64,000 bases of DNA from Pigmentibacter ruber (GTDB taxonomy: Bacteria; Bdellovibrionota_B; Oligoflexia; Silvanigrellales; Silvanigrellaceae). Below the pieces are notes generated by a model. The model saw nothing but the letters and a program-made list of their open reading frames with translations, searched no databases and was not told the DNA's origin. Below are positions 1 to 9,111 of the stretch, one piece after another. Within the stretch, counting starts at the first letter, position 1; each line of letters begins with the position of its first letter. The position numbers and the translations under genes were made by a program. The stretch is taken from contig NZ_WSSC01000003.1 of assembly GCF_009792895.1 (NCBI RefSeq), forward strand, positions 310,001-374,000. The letters are read 5' to 3'.

Positions 1-332
1 ATTACCTATCAGATGCTCTTGCTGCACAAGTTGGTGGCTTAGGAATTGCTCCAGGCGCAAACATAGGTGATGGTTATGCTTTATTTGAAGCAACTCATGG
101 TACAGCGCCAAAATATGCAGGTCAGGATAAAGTTAACCCAGGTTCTGTTATTTTAAGTGGTAATATGATGTTTGAGTATCTTGGGTGGAATGAAGTTGTT
201 ACATTAATTGAAAAGGCTTTTGAAAAAACTCTTGCGCAAAAAGTTGTAACTTATGATTTTGCACGTCAATTAAGTGGTGCAAGAGAAGTGAAATGTTCTG
301 AGTTTGCAAAAGCTATTATTTCTAATATGTAA
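1..332 (+). CDS. icd: NADP-dependent isocitrate dehydrogenase, C-terminal fragment
   Basis: Only the last ~109 codons are in the window; the 5' part lies upstream. The product oxidatively decarboxylates isocitrate to 2-oxoglutarate in the TCA cycle (cytosol). The reading frame that starts at base 3 contains the [20 protein letters not shown] block, nearly identical to the C-terminal part of Escherichia coli Icd and part of the nucleotide-binding region. It is followed by [12 protein letters not shown] and a typical end ([13 protein letters not shown]). The stop is 23 bases before the next gene, so the two may be cotranscribed. Identification is secure; only the start is missing. Confidence 0.95.
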   Translation, partial: YLSDALAAQVGGLGIAPGANIGDGYALFEATHGTAPKYAGQDKVNPGSVILSGNMMFEYLGWNEVVTLIEKAFEKTLAQKVVTYDFARQLSGAREVKCSEFAKAIISNM

Positions 333-355
333 AGTTTTTGTATTGATGAGGTCAT

Positions 356-1417
356 TTGAAGTATTTAAGTACTGCAAAAAGTGTTTATAGCAAGTATTCT
401 CGTCTTTTGCCCTGGGCGAGCTTAATTTGGGGTATTGCTTCGAGCTTCTGGCTTACAAGAGATTATTCCAAAGCATACCGTTTGGGGCTATTTACAATTG
501 CATTTTTTATTTTAATTATTTTAATGTCAACTTGGTATAGTTACATTACTAGAATTTCGCAAAAAAATCAAAGTAACTTAAAAAAAATTCATATTAATAT
601 TCATAAACAAAAAGATTTATTTGAATTTGTGGGACTTACTATCACACAATATTTTATCCAGTATATTTTTATGTTTTGTATTCCTTTTTTATATTTTAGA
701 CAGGAATGGATATGGCTATTTTTTTGTTCGTTTTTTGTTGGAATGACTCTTTGGGATCCATTTTGGATACGTCTCTTTAAAATTCAACTATTTCGATTAT
801 TTTTAAGATTAATTGCTACTTGCATGGTTTTTGGATTTTTATTTGCAGTTTTTTTTCCACAATTTATTGATTATTATTATGTTTGGTTCACTATTATATG
901 CTTTTCAGTTATTTTTCCTTGGAATTCGCTGTTTTTAAAACAAGAAATAAATATTCCAGAAATAGCAGCCTCATTTATATTAACAATTTTTATTGCAATT
1001 CATTCATTTATTCCGTCTGAATACCAATTTCCTGTTATTTCTATTTGGGTTGAAAATAGTAACTATTCAATAGATAAGCCTGGCAACAAATCTTATGAAT
1101 TAATTAATGGAAATATAAAATCTAGAAAAGATTTTATCAGTACATTAAATGCCGGAAAACAAATTTGTGCAATATCTCCGATTATTGCACCTGCAGGATT
1201 TTACTCAAAAATATATCATGAATGGTATATAGATGATCGTTTTGTTGATAAAATTACTTTACCTTCAATTTCTGGCTCAGATATTAATGAGCAGCATAGT
1301 ACATACTCATGCAAAAAGTTTTTTTTAAATTTAAAAACAGTGAAAAAGATTACAACAAAAATTTATCTTAAAAATGGAATTTATGTAGGAAGGCAATTTT
1401 TAATAATTTCAGATTGA
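356..1417 (+). CDS. DUF5924/DUF2914 family integral membrane protein
   Basis: A 353-residue polytopic inner-membrane protein of unknown function. The first ~220 residues are highly hydrophobic, with about seven membrane segments. The last ~100 residues form a soluble domain with the DUF2914 pattern: a YHEWYIDDRFVDKITLPSIS stretch and a final G-x-Y-V-G-R-Q-F-L element. This matches the DUF5924 (TM) plus DUF2914 architecture seen in proteobacteria. The start is a TTG preceded by GAGG, a reasonable Shine-Dalgarno. It may be read through from icd. Its 3' end overlaps the convergent YkgJ-like gene by 37 bases. Family assignment is from recalled pattern; function is unknown. Confidence 0.75.
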   Translation: MKYLSTAKSVYSKYSRLLPWASLIWGIASSFWLTRDYSKAYRLGLFTIAFFILIILMSTWYSYITRISQKNQSNLKKIHINIHKQKDLFEFVGLTITQYFIQYIFMFCIPFLYFRQEWIWLFFCSFFVGMTLWDPFWIRLFKIQLFRLFLRLIATCMVFGFLFAVFFPQFIDYYYVWFTIICFSVIFPWNSLFLKQEINIPEIAASFILTIFIAIHSFIPSEYQFPVISIWVENSNYSIDKPGNKSYELINGNIKSRKDFISTLNAGKQICAISPIIAPAGFYSKIYHEWYIDDRFVDKITLPSISGSDINEQHSTYSCKKFFLNLKTVKKITTKIYLKNGIYVGRQFLIISD

Positions 1418-2187
1418 GCTTCTTCAAGTGCAAGGATATCTTTTTCCGATATTTGATATCCCAAACTAGCTAAAAGTTCAATGTAAAGAGAGAAATCATT
1501 CACCGCATCTGCATATTCATCTTTAATTTCTTCACTAGTTAAGTGTTTTTCTGTTAAAAAACTTTCTAATCCATCTTTCGTGCATAAAGCTGCTAATAGA
1601 ATAGGTAAATGTCCGATAGTACTCCTGCCAAACAATTTTTTTTCATATTCACGAATTTCATCTTGGATATTAGATCCAATCTCATTTGTAATTTCTAGGC
1701 TTCGATGTGGTTGTTTTAATTGGCATTTAGCTGGAGAATCTAGGCTATTAAAAAACTCACATATCAAAGGTCGCATTGTGAAAATACCACAATGACCTGA
1801 AAATTGATTACCTTCTTCTTTTACAAAAAAGGGGCATGGAATTTTTAGGTTTAAAAACTTTTTTTGATCTTGATCTTTGAATGGTAATGTTCCTAAGTCT
1901 TTCGCAAAATCAAAATATTTGCTTGAGTATTCAAATAATTTTGCTGCTAATGTTTGCAAATCATACCCTTCAGCAAGCAATCTATTTAAAAGAACGAAAG
2001 CTTCACCAAGAGTAATTGGAACCATAGGAAAGTGACAACAAGCTCCGCATCCTTTAGCACAAGTGATTTGTTCTTTCGGAAATTTTTGCGAAAAGTTAGT
2101 TACTGCTAATTGAGCTTCTTTTTGATAAGAATCATATTTATTAAGTACGTACGGTATTAATTTTTCTACTGCTGATTTATAGTCCAT
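1381..2187 (-). CDS. YkgJ-family cysteine-cluster protein
   Basis: A 268-residue soluble protein. It carries the YkgJ/UPF0153 zinc- or iron-binding signature: a C-x3-C-x2-CC cluster (CAKGCGACC) near residue 45, then IPCPFF, GHCGIF and RPLICEFF, giving the usual C-rich CxxCxxCC...CPFL...C.IY..RP..C pattern. The biochemical role of the family is not established; related proteins are often annotated as Fe-S or zinc-chelating oxidoreductases. A longer frame runs 12 codons upstream, but the ATG chosen has AGAGGG a few bases before it, which decides the start. It converges on and overlaps the DUF5924 gene. Confidence 0.8.
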   Translation of the reverse strand: MDYKSAVEKLIPYVLNKYDSYQKEAQLAVTNFSQKFPKEQITCAKGCGACCHFPMVPITLGEAFVLLNRLLAEGYDLQTLAAKLFEYSSKYFDFAKDLGTLPFKDQDQKKFLNLKIPCPFFVKEEGNQFSGHCGIFTMRPLICEFFNSLDSPAKCQLKQPHRSLEITNEIGSNIQDEIREYEKKLFGRSTIGHLPILLAALCTKDGLESFLTEKHLTSEEIKDEYADAVNDFSLYIELLASLGYQISEKDILALEEAQSEIIKNCLPT

Positions 2188-2291
2188 GATTCTACCCTCT
2201 ATTAAAACATTTCCAAGTTCCATGTATGCTTTTTTGGGAATGGAAACAAGATATAATTAATTTTAAAATAATAATTATCTATAAAGTTTTA

Positions 2292-3065
2292 TCAAAAAAA
2301 CTTCCCATGACTAGGAATAGTCAAAATAATAGGCTCATTTTCGGTAACAATTATAGAGTGCTCAAATTGTGCTGCTCTTTTATTTTTCTCTATAAATAAA
2401 GTCCAACCATCTTTGTCCTCTTTTGCATATTTAGCTCCGTTGGATAAAAAAGGTTCAACTGTTATTACTTGTCCATTTTGTAAAATTCTTCGATCATTTT
2501 TATCAAAATATGGAGCAATAAATTTGGGTTCTTCGTGTAAAGAAAGTCCAACACCATGGCTTCCTAAGTTTTCAATGATTGTGAGATTTTTTTCTTTAGC
2601 CACTTTTTCAATAGCAAAACCAATATTTGAAATTTTCGATCCAGATTTTACACTATAAATACCAGCATACATTGCTTCAATAGTTGCTTTACAGAGATTA
2701 ATTAAATTTAAATCATTATTATTTTCATCATCAATTATAAATGAACCACCTGTATCAGCAAAATATCCATCTAGTTCTGCGGACACATCAATATTAATTA
2801 AATCGCCTGCTTTAATTTTTTTGTTTGATGGTATGCCATGAGCAACTTGGTGGTTGATAGAAATACAAGTTGCACCAGGAAAATTATACATTAATTGTGG
2901 TGCAGATTTAGCATTATTTTTTTTCAAAAATTCTAAACCTAATTCGTCTAATTCTAGTGTGGTCATTCCTGCACATGCTAAATTTTTCATATAAACAAGA
3001 GTGTCAGCAACAATTGTACCAATTTTTTGCAATTTTATTATTTCTTTATCCGTCTTAATGATCAT
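2292..3065 (-). CDS. map: type I methionine aminopeptidase
   Basis: Removes the initiator methionine from nascent proteins in the cytosol; 257 residues, the usual length for type I enzymes without an N-terminal zinc extension. All metal-site residues of the pita-bread fold are visible: the substrate His in HQVAHGIP, the first Asp in INIDVSAELDG, the second in FADTGG, the His in GSHGVGLSLHEEP, the Glu in TVEPFL and the last Glu in QFEHSI. The open frame extends 44 codons upstream, but that extension is unlike the family. The ATG used here has AAAGG seven bases before it. The gene is divergent from ntrY. Confidence 0.95.
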   Translation of the reverse strand: MIIKTDKEIIKLQKIGTIVADTLVYMKNLACAGMTTLELDELGLEFLKKNNAKSAPQLMYNFPGATCISINHQVAHGIPSNKKIKAGDLINIDVSAELDGYFADTGGSFIIDDENNNDLNLINLCKATIEAMYAGIYSVKSGSKISNIGFAIEKVAKEKNLTIIENLGSHGVGLSLHEEPKFIAPYFDKNDRRILQNGQVITVEPFLSNGAKYAKEDKDGWTLFIEKNKRAAQFEHSIIVTENEPIILTIPSHGKFF

Positions 3066-3203
3066 AAAAACCTTTAATATTAGTGTATTTATAGTTAAAG
3101 GAAGCACTATATAATAAGTTATACATTGAAAATTGAAGATTTCTAATAAATAAAATAAAATTTCAAAGGTTTTATTAGCTGTCATAAAATGAGGCATAAA
3201 TTT

Positions 3204-5357
3204 ATGAAAGTTCGTTCTAGACTGTACATTTTGCTAGTATGGATTATTTTTGCTGTTTTTATTGTTATATCAGGAACATGGATTGAAACGCATATTGTAA
3301 AAGATGGTGCTTTTTTTGGAAATAAGTTTTTTGGTAGTTCATTTTTTCTATTTTTTTCGGCCGTAAATATTAATGTTATACTCCTTTTACTGTTTGTATT
3401 TTTAACTTTTAGAAGTGGTGTAAAATTAATTGTAGATAATTCACATGGTGCATTCGGAAGTAAACTAAATACAAAATTGGTAACTGCATTTTTATTTTTC
3501 TCATTATTACCTACTGTTGTTTTATTATATGTATCAACAAAATTTGTAAATACTAATTTTGAAAAATTATTACCGTCAAATTTTGTTGAAGCTACAGAAG
3601 AAACATTAAATAGTGAAGCAACATATCAAAATCAAATATTGTCATTATTTTCCTCACAAAATCCGACAAAAGATAATATTACAGCATTTGATTTTGTTCG
3701 TGATATAAAAAAAGAAAAATTTCTTCATGTATCCAATAATGAGCAGAAAAATTTAGGAAAAATTGAAAATATCATTGAAGAAAAAAAATATGATATTAGT
3801 GCTAAAGCAAATTGGTTTGAGTTTGATAAAGAAAGAATGATTCTTATTAAATCAAATTCTACTTACATTTTTGGAATTATATCTCCTAAAATGCTGCATC
3901 CTCAATGGTTATTGCTTAAATCAGAATATCCAGAGTCGCATAGTGCAGCAAAAGTTTTAAAATTATCATATTATGTCATGTTAGGCGTAATTACTTTACT
4001 AATTATTTTTTCTGCAACTTGGTTAGGTTTTACAATTGCGAGAGAAATTACTGTTCCCATGCAAATATTATCAAAAGCTACAGAAAGTCTTGCACATGGG
4101 AATTACTCAGTAAAGATAGATGATATTGTTTCAGATGATGAAATGGGTAAATTAGCTTTAAGTTTTCGTTCAATGGTTTCAGACTTGAAAGTTGAAAAAG
4201 AAAGAGCAGATATATTTTCAACTGAGTTAAAAAGAAAAGCAGACGAACTATTAATAAAGTCAGAGTATAATGAAATTTTATTAAGAAATATAAATGCAGC
4301 AGTTATTGTATTAGATGAAGATTTAAATATTGAGACTTGGAATAATAGAGCTGAAAATTTATTTAACTTTAAAGAACATGAAGTATTAGGGAAGAAAATT
4401 TACGATATAGTTAATATTAATTTTTATGAAAAAGCTTTATTAAATTCATTGAAAGAAATATCTAGTGTAGCTAATAAACGGATTGAAATTGAATGGTCTG
4501 GAAAAATATTTGATGCGGAGTATCAACTTCAAATATTGTTAAGTGGACTTGTTTCTTCTAGAGGTAAAATTTTTAAAATTATATTCATCAATGATATTAC
4601 TGAACTTGCTAAAGTGCAAAGAATGGTTGCTTGGCGAGACGTAGCTCGAAGAGTGGCTCATGAAATCAAAAATCCTTTAACTCCAATTAAGCTGGGAGCT
4701 CAACGTATTGAGAAAAGATTTTCACAAAACTTTCAAGGAGATGAAAAAGACATATTTCAAGAAACAGTAAAAATAATTATTCAAAGCTCAGAAAGTATTA
4801 GGATACTAGTAGATGAATTTATTAAATTTTCAAGAATGCCGCATTCCTACCTAGAAGAAGGGAATATTGTCGATACTGTTTACATGGCGATGCGAGGGTT
4901 TGTTGGAAACTTAGAGAATGTTCCAATGGTCTTTGAAGCAAACATAGATGCAAAGCATATTTTGCTTAGGAATGAAGAAAGAATTGCTAACTTGCCAATA
5001 ATTCAGTGTAAATTTGATCGCGATCAAATCGTCAGACTGTTTGTTAATTTAATTTCAAATGCGGTAACTGTATCTTCAGAAGAAAAAACGGCAGTAGTTG
5101 TTTCTATTGTGAGCCAACCTCACCTAAATTTTGTCAAAATTCAAGTGAAAGACAATGGAGCGGGACTTTCTAATGAAGTATTATCAAAACTATTTGAACC
5201 GTACTTCAGTACGAAAAAAACAGGAACTGGTCTGGGTCTTGTCATTGCTAAGCAAATAGTTGATGAACATAATGGCAAAATATATGTTGAAGAAAACCTA
5301 CCAAAAGGTACAGTGTTTACCGTTGAAATCCCTAAGCAGGGGAGTCAATTTGAATAA
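3204..5357 (+). CDS. ntrY: NtrY-like membrane sensor histidine kinase
   Basis: About 717 residues. Two N-terminal hydrophobic stretches, a third (LVTAFLFFSLLPTVV) and a fourth near residue 260 bracket a periplasmic sensing loop. HAMP follows, then a PAS domain (AAVIVLDEDLNIETWNNRA). The kinase core has the phospho-acceptor His (~486) in VAHEIKNPLTPIKLGAQRIE, an N box (NLISNA), a G1 box (DNGAGL), an F box and a G2 box (GTGLGL). This is the NtrY layout. It phosphorylates the NtrX-type regulator immediately downstream (11-base gap). An ATG five codons upstream is possible, but GAGG nine bases before the chosen ATG favours 3204. The signal is unknown; nitrogen, redox or envelope roles are known in NtrYX systems. 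Confidence 0.88.
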   Translation: MKVRSRLYILLVWIIFAVFIVISGTWIETHIVKDGAFFGNKFFGSSFFLFFSAVNINVILLLLFVFLTFRSGVKLIVDNSHGAFGSKLNTKLVTAFLFFSLLPTVVLLYVSTKFVNTNFEKLLPSNFVEATEETLNSEATYQNQILSLFSSQNPTKDNITAFDFVRDIKKEKFLHVSNNEQKNLGKIENIIEEKKYDISAKANWFEFDKERMILIKSNSTYIFGIISPKMLHPQWLLLKSEYPESHSAAKVLKLSYYVMLGVITLLIIFSATWLGFTIAREITVPMQILSKATESLAHGNYSVKIDDIVSDDEMGKLALSFRSMVSDLKVEKERADIFSTELKRKADELLIKSEYNEILLRNINAAVIVLDEDLNIETWNNRAENLFNFKEHEVLGKKIYDIVNINFYEKALLNSLKEISSVANKRIEIEWSGKIFDAEYQLQILLSGLVSSRGKIFKIIFINDITELAKVQRMVAWRDVARRVAHEIKNPLTPIKLGAQRIEKRFSQNFQGDEKDIFQETVKIIIQSSESIRILVDEFIKFSRMPHSYLEEGNIVDTVYMAMRGFVGNLENVPMVFEANIDAKHILLRNEERIANLPIIQCKFDRDQIVRLFVNLISNAVTVSSEEKTAVVVSIVSQPHLNFVKIQVKDNGAGLSNEVLSKLFEPYFSTKKTGTGLGLVIAKQIVDEHNGKIYVEENLPKGTVFTVEIPKQGSQFE

Positions 5358-5368
5358 GGATAATCATT

Positions 5369-6793
5369 TTGAATACTAGTCAAATTTCAGGAAAGATACT
5401 CGTAATAGATGATGAAAAGGACATATGTTCTACTTTGTCTGGTATTTTGAGTGATGAAGGATATAAGGTTATCAGTGCAAATACCGCTGAAATGGGACTA
5501 AAACTAGCTAAAAGAGAACTCCCTGATGTCTGTTTTCTTGATGTTTGGCTCCCTGATTCTGAAGGTACTGAAACCCTAGAAAAATTAAGAAATATTAATC
5601 CAGATTTATATATAATAATGATGAGTGGTCACGCCAATATTGAAACTGCTGTAAAATGTACTCGTCTTGGTGCTACTGATTTTATTGAAAAGCCATTAAG
5701 TCTTGAAAAAGTTCTATTAAATGTCCAAAATATATTGCATTTAAAAGACTTAAAATTTGAAAATCAAAATTTAAAAAATAGAGTTGAAAAAAAATATACT
5801 CTGCTTGGAACATCACAAGCTTTGAAAGATATCATATCAACTGTTGAAATGGTTGCAAATCGTAACACAACGATTTTAATTACTGGTGAAAATGGAACTG
5901 GCAAAGAAAATGTAGCAAGATTAATTCATCAAAAATCAGCGAGATCAGCAAAGCCTTTTATTGCAATTAATTGTGCAGCTATTCCTGATGAATTAATTGA
6001 GAGTGAATTATTTGGGCATGAGAAAGGTGCTTTCACTGGCGCGCATACTGCAAAAAGAGGGAAGTTTGAACTCGCGCATAATGGAACATTATTTTTAGAT
6101 GAAATTGGTGACATGAGTTTAAAGACACAAAGTAAACTCCTTCGTGCACTTCAAGAGCAAAAAATTGAAAGAGTTGGTTCAGATGAAACAATAACTGTTG
6201 ATACTAGAATTATAGCTGCAACAAATAAAAATTTAGAAGAAGAAATAAAAAAAGGAAATTTTCGTGAAGACTTATTTTATCGTATCAATGTTATTCCTAT
6301 AATATTGCCGCCTTTGAGACAAAGAAAAGAAGATATTGAGTTAATTTCATCACATTATTTATCTTTGTTTTCAGTGGAAAATAGTATTAAAAATAAAAAA
6401 TTGTCAACATCAGCTATTCAAGTATTAAAATCCTATTCTTGGCCTGGAAATGTACGTGAGTTAAAAAATATAATGGAAAGACTTTCTATTATGGTATCGG
6501 CTGATATTATTGAAGCACAACATCTACCATATCCTATAAACAATATAAAATATGAGAAAAATGAAGAATTTGAAAATTTGTTTCTTTCTAGTGACTATAA
6601 AGAAGCAAGAGCTAAATTTGAAAAAATTTATATTCAAAGAAAATTAGAAGAGTTTGATGGTAATGTTTCAAAAACTGCAGATGCGATGGGTATGGAAAGA
6701 AGTCATTTATACAGAAAAATGAAACAATTAGAACTTTTGAATGACAGTGAGAAAAGTACTGAAGAGGAAAAGATCAATGAAAACAATAATTAA
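5369..6793 (+). CDS. ntrX: NtrX/NtrC-type sigma-54 response regulator
   Basis: 474 residues in three domains. The receiver domain has the phospho-acceptor Asp58 in FLDVWLPD and a conserved Lys in IEKP. The AAA+ sigma-54 activator domain has Walker A GENGTGKE (~173), the GAFTGA loop that contacts sigma-54 (~220) and Walker B LFLDEIGDM. A Fis-type helix-turn-helix lies near the end (VSKTADAMGMERSHLYRKMK). The start is TTG with AAGGA eight bases upstream. It pairs with the kinase just before it and overlaps the next gene by 17 bases, suggesting translational coupling. Regulator type is certain; NtrX rather than NtrC is inferred from the NtrY partner. Confidence 0.9.
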   Translation: MNTSQISGKILVIDDEKDICSTLSGILSDEGYKVISANTAEMGLKLAKRELPDVCFLDVWLPDSEGTETLEKLRNINPDLYIIMMSGHANIETAVKCTRLGATDFIEKPLSLEKVLLNVQNILHLKDLKFENQNLKNRVEKKYTLLGTSQALKDIISTVEMVANRNTTILITGENGTGKENVARLIHQKSARSAKPFIAINCAAIPDELIESELFGHEKGAFTGAHTAKRGKFELAHNGTLFLDEIGDMSLKTQSKLLRALQEQKIERVGSDETITVDTRIIAATNKNLEEEIKKGNFREDLFYRINVIPIILPPLRQRKEDIELISSHYLSLFSVENSIKNKKLSTSAIQVLKSYSWPGNVRELKNIMERLSIMVSADIIEAQHLPYPINNIKYEKNEEFENLFLSSDYKEARAKFEKIYIQRKLEEFDGNVSKTADAMGMERSHLYRKMKQLELLNDSEKSTEEEKINENNN

Positions 6794-7955
6794 AATGATC
6801 ACCCTTTTTTTTATTTCTGTACTTGCTATTTATTTTTTGTATAATAAAAATATATTAGATCTTAACTCATTAAAAAACGCATTTTATGAGCACAAAAAAC
6901 TACTTATATTTATTGCTTTTCTTCAAATTGTTAATTGTTATGTAATGACAATACGTTACTTTAGTATTTTGAAAATATTCAATATAAAGACAGATTTTCA
7001 TAATGTAACAGCAGCTACCTTTGTAAGTAATGGTTTGGGGCAGTGGTTACCAGGTTCAATGGCATTTATTGAAGTTATTCGCATAGGATTAATGCTTGGA
7101 GCTGATAAATTTAATTTTTTGAATAAAAACGGAAATATTTCTGAAAATGAAAAAGATGTAGTTCAAAATTCATATATTATTGAAAAAAATTTAAATGATC
7201 TTTCATTGAAATCAAAGCTTTTAGCCATTTCAATAATGGATAGAATTATTGGAATTCTTGTTATGTTAGGTTTTGGTATCATTTTTTCTTTATATGCATT
7301 AAAAGAAATTATTTTCCAGCAAGATAAAGTTCATATGGAGTTTATTTTATTTTTTACTTTTTCAATTTTATTGTTTTTATCTTTAATTGCTCTTCCTTTT
7401 GTATCGAGAATTCTATTTTTTAGAAAAATAATTACTAGACTTGAAAGATTATTATTTACTTTTGCCAAACCTAAATTAGTAAAAAAAATTCTTAAAAAAG
7501 GTTTTGAAGAAATAAACTCGCTTCTCGATGCAATTGCTCTTGGTAGTAAAAAAATTGGTTCTTTTGGTATACCAATTATTTTTAGTAGTTTTTCAGTTTT
7601 AATTTTAGTTTATTCTCTATATTTCAGTGCAAAAGCAATTTCAGCATACCTCCCTCTGCAAGTTATTTTTGCCGTACTACCTATGATTTGTTTAGCGTCG
7701 TTAGTTCCTATGGGATTAGCTGGTATGGGTGGAATGCAAATTATTACAGCCTTGCTTTTTTCTATTTTTGCAGTATCTCCTAACACAGCTAGCTCAGCCC
7801 AGTTGCTAGTAACAGCGGTCAATTTGTTGTCAATTTCATTTGGAGGGTTGTTTTTTGCCCGTTTGAGTGCAAAACAAATTCATGCCATAATAAAGGCAAA
7901 GAAAAATGCAAATTTACTCGCCAAGAGAAATATGTCTGATATAACAGACATTTAA
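6777..7955 (+). CDS. UPF0104 / lysylphosphatidylglycerol-synthase-TM-like flippase-domain membrane protein
   Basis: A 392-residue inner-membrane protein with about eight hydrophobic segments. It has the LPG_synthase_TM (UPF0104) character: a conserved GLGQWLPGSMAFIEVIRI stretch after the second segment and LVPMGLAGMGGMQ near residue 310. Such proteins flip or modify lipids, including the TM part of MprF and AglD2-like proteins; here there is no synthetase domain, so only the membrane part is present. The open frame could begin 12 codons earlier, but the ATG used has GAGGAAAAG in front. It overlaps ntrX by 17 bases, so it may belong to the NtrYX envelope response. Substrate unknown. Confidence 0.75.
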   Translation: MKTIIKMITLFFISVLAIYFLYNKNILDLNSLKNAFYEHKKLLIFIAFLQIVNCYVMTIRYFSILKIFNIKTDFHNVTAATFVSNGLGQWLPGSMAFIEVIRIGLMLGADKFNFLNKNGNISENEKDVVQNSYIIEKNLNDLSLKSKLLAISIMDRIIGILVMLGFGIIFSLYALKEIIFQQDKVHMEFILFFTFSILLFLSLIALPFVSRILFFRKIITRLERLLFTFAKPKLVKKILKKGFEEINSLLDAIALGSKKIGSFGIPIIFSSFSVLILVYSLYFSAKAISAYLPLQVIFAVLPMICLASLVPMGLAGMGGMQIITALLFSIFAVSPNTASSAQLLVTAVNLLSISFGGLFFARLSAKQIHAIIKAKKNANLLAKRNMSDITDI

Positions 7956-8000
7956 ATAGTAAAAAAAATTTATCTTTTTAAAGATTTTTGAATCAATTTG

Positions 8001-8009
8001 TGATATAAT
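8001..8009 (+). promoter_or_regulatory. extended -10 promoter (TGnTATAAT) for the 8149 gene
   Basis: TGATATAAT is a perfect sigma-70 -10 hexamer with the TGn extension. No good -35 is present 17 bases upstream, which is usual for extended -10 promoters. Transcription would start near 8016, leaving a ~130-base leader. That leader holds the inverted repeat CTAAC...GTTAG at 8050-8074, whose role is unknown. Confidence 0.5.
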
Positions 8010-8148
8010 GCGTAAGTCCTAGCTTGTTGTCCATTGCTGCTGTTGATTTATCTAACTATATAATATCAGGTTAGTTTATTTATTATAACTCAAATCAAGC
8101 TAAGATATTGATATTAATGAAATATATTTTATTGAAAGGAGGTGGCAA

Positions 8149-8550
8149 ATGCAAGGAAAAATCTATGATAATTCGTTTATCACAACCTTAGATTTTCAAA
8201 AAGTTGAGGGTTTACGAAAAATATATGAGTGGATACAAATTCATACTGAGCTTTGTCACCTTTATGCCAATACAAAAATTGCTTCTGAAAAAGAAATTTT
8301 GAAGCTAAAGGTTGATGAGTCTTTTCTTAAAGGTAAAGAATTAATGGAAGAGGTCTTTCAATCAGAATCTATTGAGAGAAAGTCCTATATACCTCTTTCT
8401 GGAATGAACCGTTTTACAAATAATAATGATGAAAGTATTCCTTTATCTAGAAGAGATTTATTGGCTAGTCTAGGCAAGTCCGAAATTCCAGCTTTAACGA
8501 ATGTGAAGAAAGTCCCTCTTCCTAGCAGAACTTACTTAAAAAAGAAATAA
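8149..8550 (+). CDS. small conserved-looking protein of unknown function
   Basis: 133 residues, soluble, charged, no signal peptide and no domain I recognise. The N-terminal half is predicted helical (EGLRKIYEWIQIHTELCHLY, then KEILKLKVDESFLKGKELME). The C-terminal third is rich in Pro, Ser and basic residues (SRRDLLASLGKSEIP, ending YLKKK). Its expression signals are the strongest in the window: AAAGGAGGT six bases before the ATG, an extended -10 promoter upstream and a textbook terminator 25 bases after the stop. It is therefore a single-gene, probably highly expressed unit. It could be a regulator or structural factor; no function can be assigned. Confidence 0.75.
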   Translation: MQGKIYDNSFITTLDFQKVEGLRKIYEWIQIHTELCHLYANTKIASEKEILKLKVDESFLKGKELMEEVFQSESIERKSYIPLSGMNRFTNNNDESIPLSRRDLLASLGKSEIPALTNVKKVPLPSRTYLKKK

Positions 8551-8574
8551 TAAAATTAAATGAATTAAAATTTG

Positions 8575-8610
8575 AGGTTTGTGCAGAGTTTTTGCGCAGA
8601 CCTTTTTTTT
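8575..8610 (+). terminator. rho-independent terminator after the 8149 gene
   Basis: An 11-bp stem (AGGTTTGTGCA pairing with TGCGCAGACCT, two G-U wobbles) closes a seven-base loop and is followed by a run of eight T. It ends the single-gene transcript of the small unknown protein. Confidence 0.92.
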
Positions 8611-8660
8611 ATGCATTAATTTAATTATGTATTCTAAGTCATTTTATGATTGGAAGAATT

Positions 8661-9110
8661 ATGATAAGATTACTGCAACTTTTTATTTTTATTCTTTTGT
8701 TTTTATTAGTAATATTTATTTTCTATAAAATTAAAAATATTCCTAATTCAATGAGTCACAAATTTCAATATTCAAGAGAAAATGTTTTAAAAAAATATAA
8801 ACATGAATTACATTTAAAAAATTCTATTTGGAGCTTTTTATCGCCTTTAGATCAACTTAAAGTTGGTGAAATTTATAATTTAATTGAGTTAATTGATGAA
8901 TCAGAAAAATGTTTTTTAGGTAAGTTCTATTTAAGGAAATATGATGAAAATGGAGTTTATTTTCGTTCTGAAAAAAAATTAGGAATTTCAAAATTAGAAA
9001 TATTTTCTAGAGCTTATAATAAAACTTTACAAGTAAAAATTTTTTCAAGCAACTATATTTTTGTGGACTATTTATCTTTAGAAGATTGTAACAATTGGGT
9101 AAAATATTAA
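8661..9110 (+). CDS. membrane-anchored protein of unknown function
   Basis: About 149 residues. One N-terminal membrane segment (LLQLFIFILLFLLVIFIFY) is followed by a soluble domain rich in Lys, Tyr and Phe. No known domain is recognised. An ATG five codons upstream is in frame but lacks a ribosome site, whereas GGAAGA precedes the chosen ATG. The stop is one base from the ATG of the next gene, so the two are cotranscribed and probably coupled. The pairing with a secreted pilus-N-like protein suggests an envelope role, but that is inference only. Confidence 0.6.
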   Translation: MIRLLQLFIFILLFLLVIFIFYKIKNIPNSMSHKFQYSRENVLKKYKHELHLKNSIWSFLSPLDQLKVGEIYNLIELIDESEKCFLGKFYLRKYDENGVYFRSEKKLGISKLEIFSRAYNKTLQVKIFSSNYIFVDYLSLEDCNNWVKY

Positions 9111-9111
9111 A

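Noticed and set aside
3066..3197. 44-codon N-terminal extension of methionine aminopeptidase
   Set aside because: It is hydrophobic, unlike the family, and the internal ATG has a ribosome site at the correct spacing.
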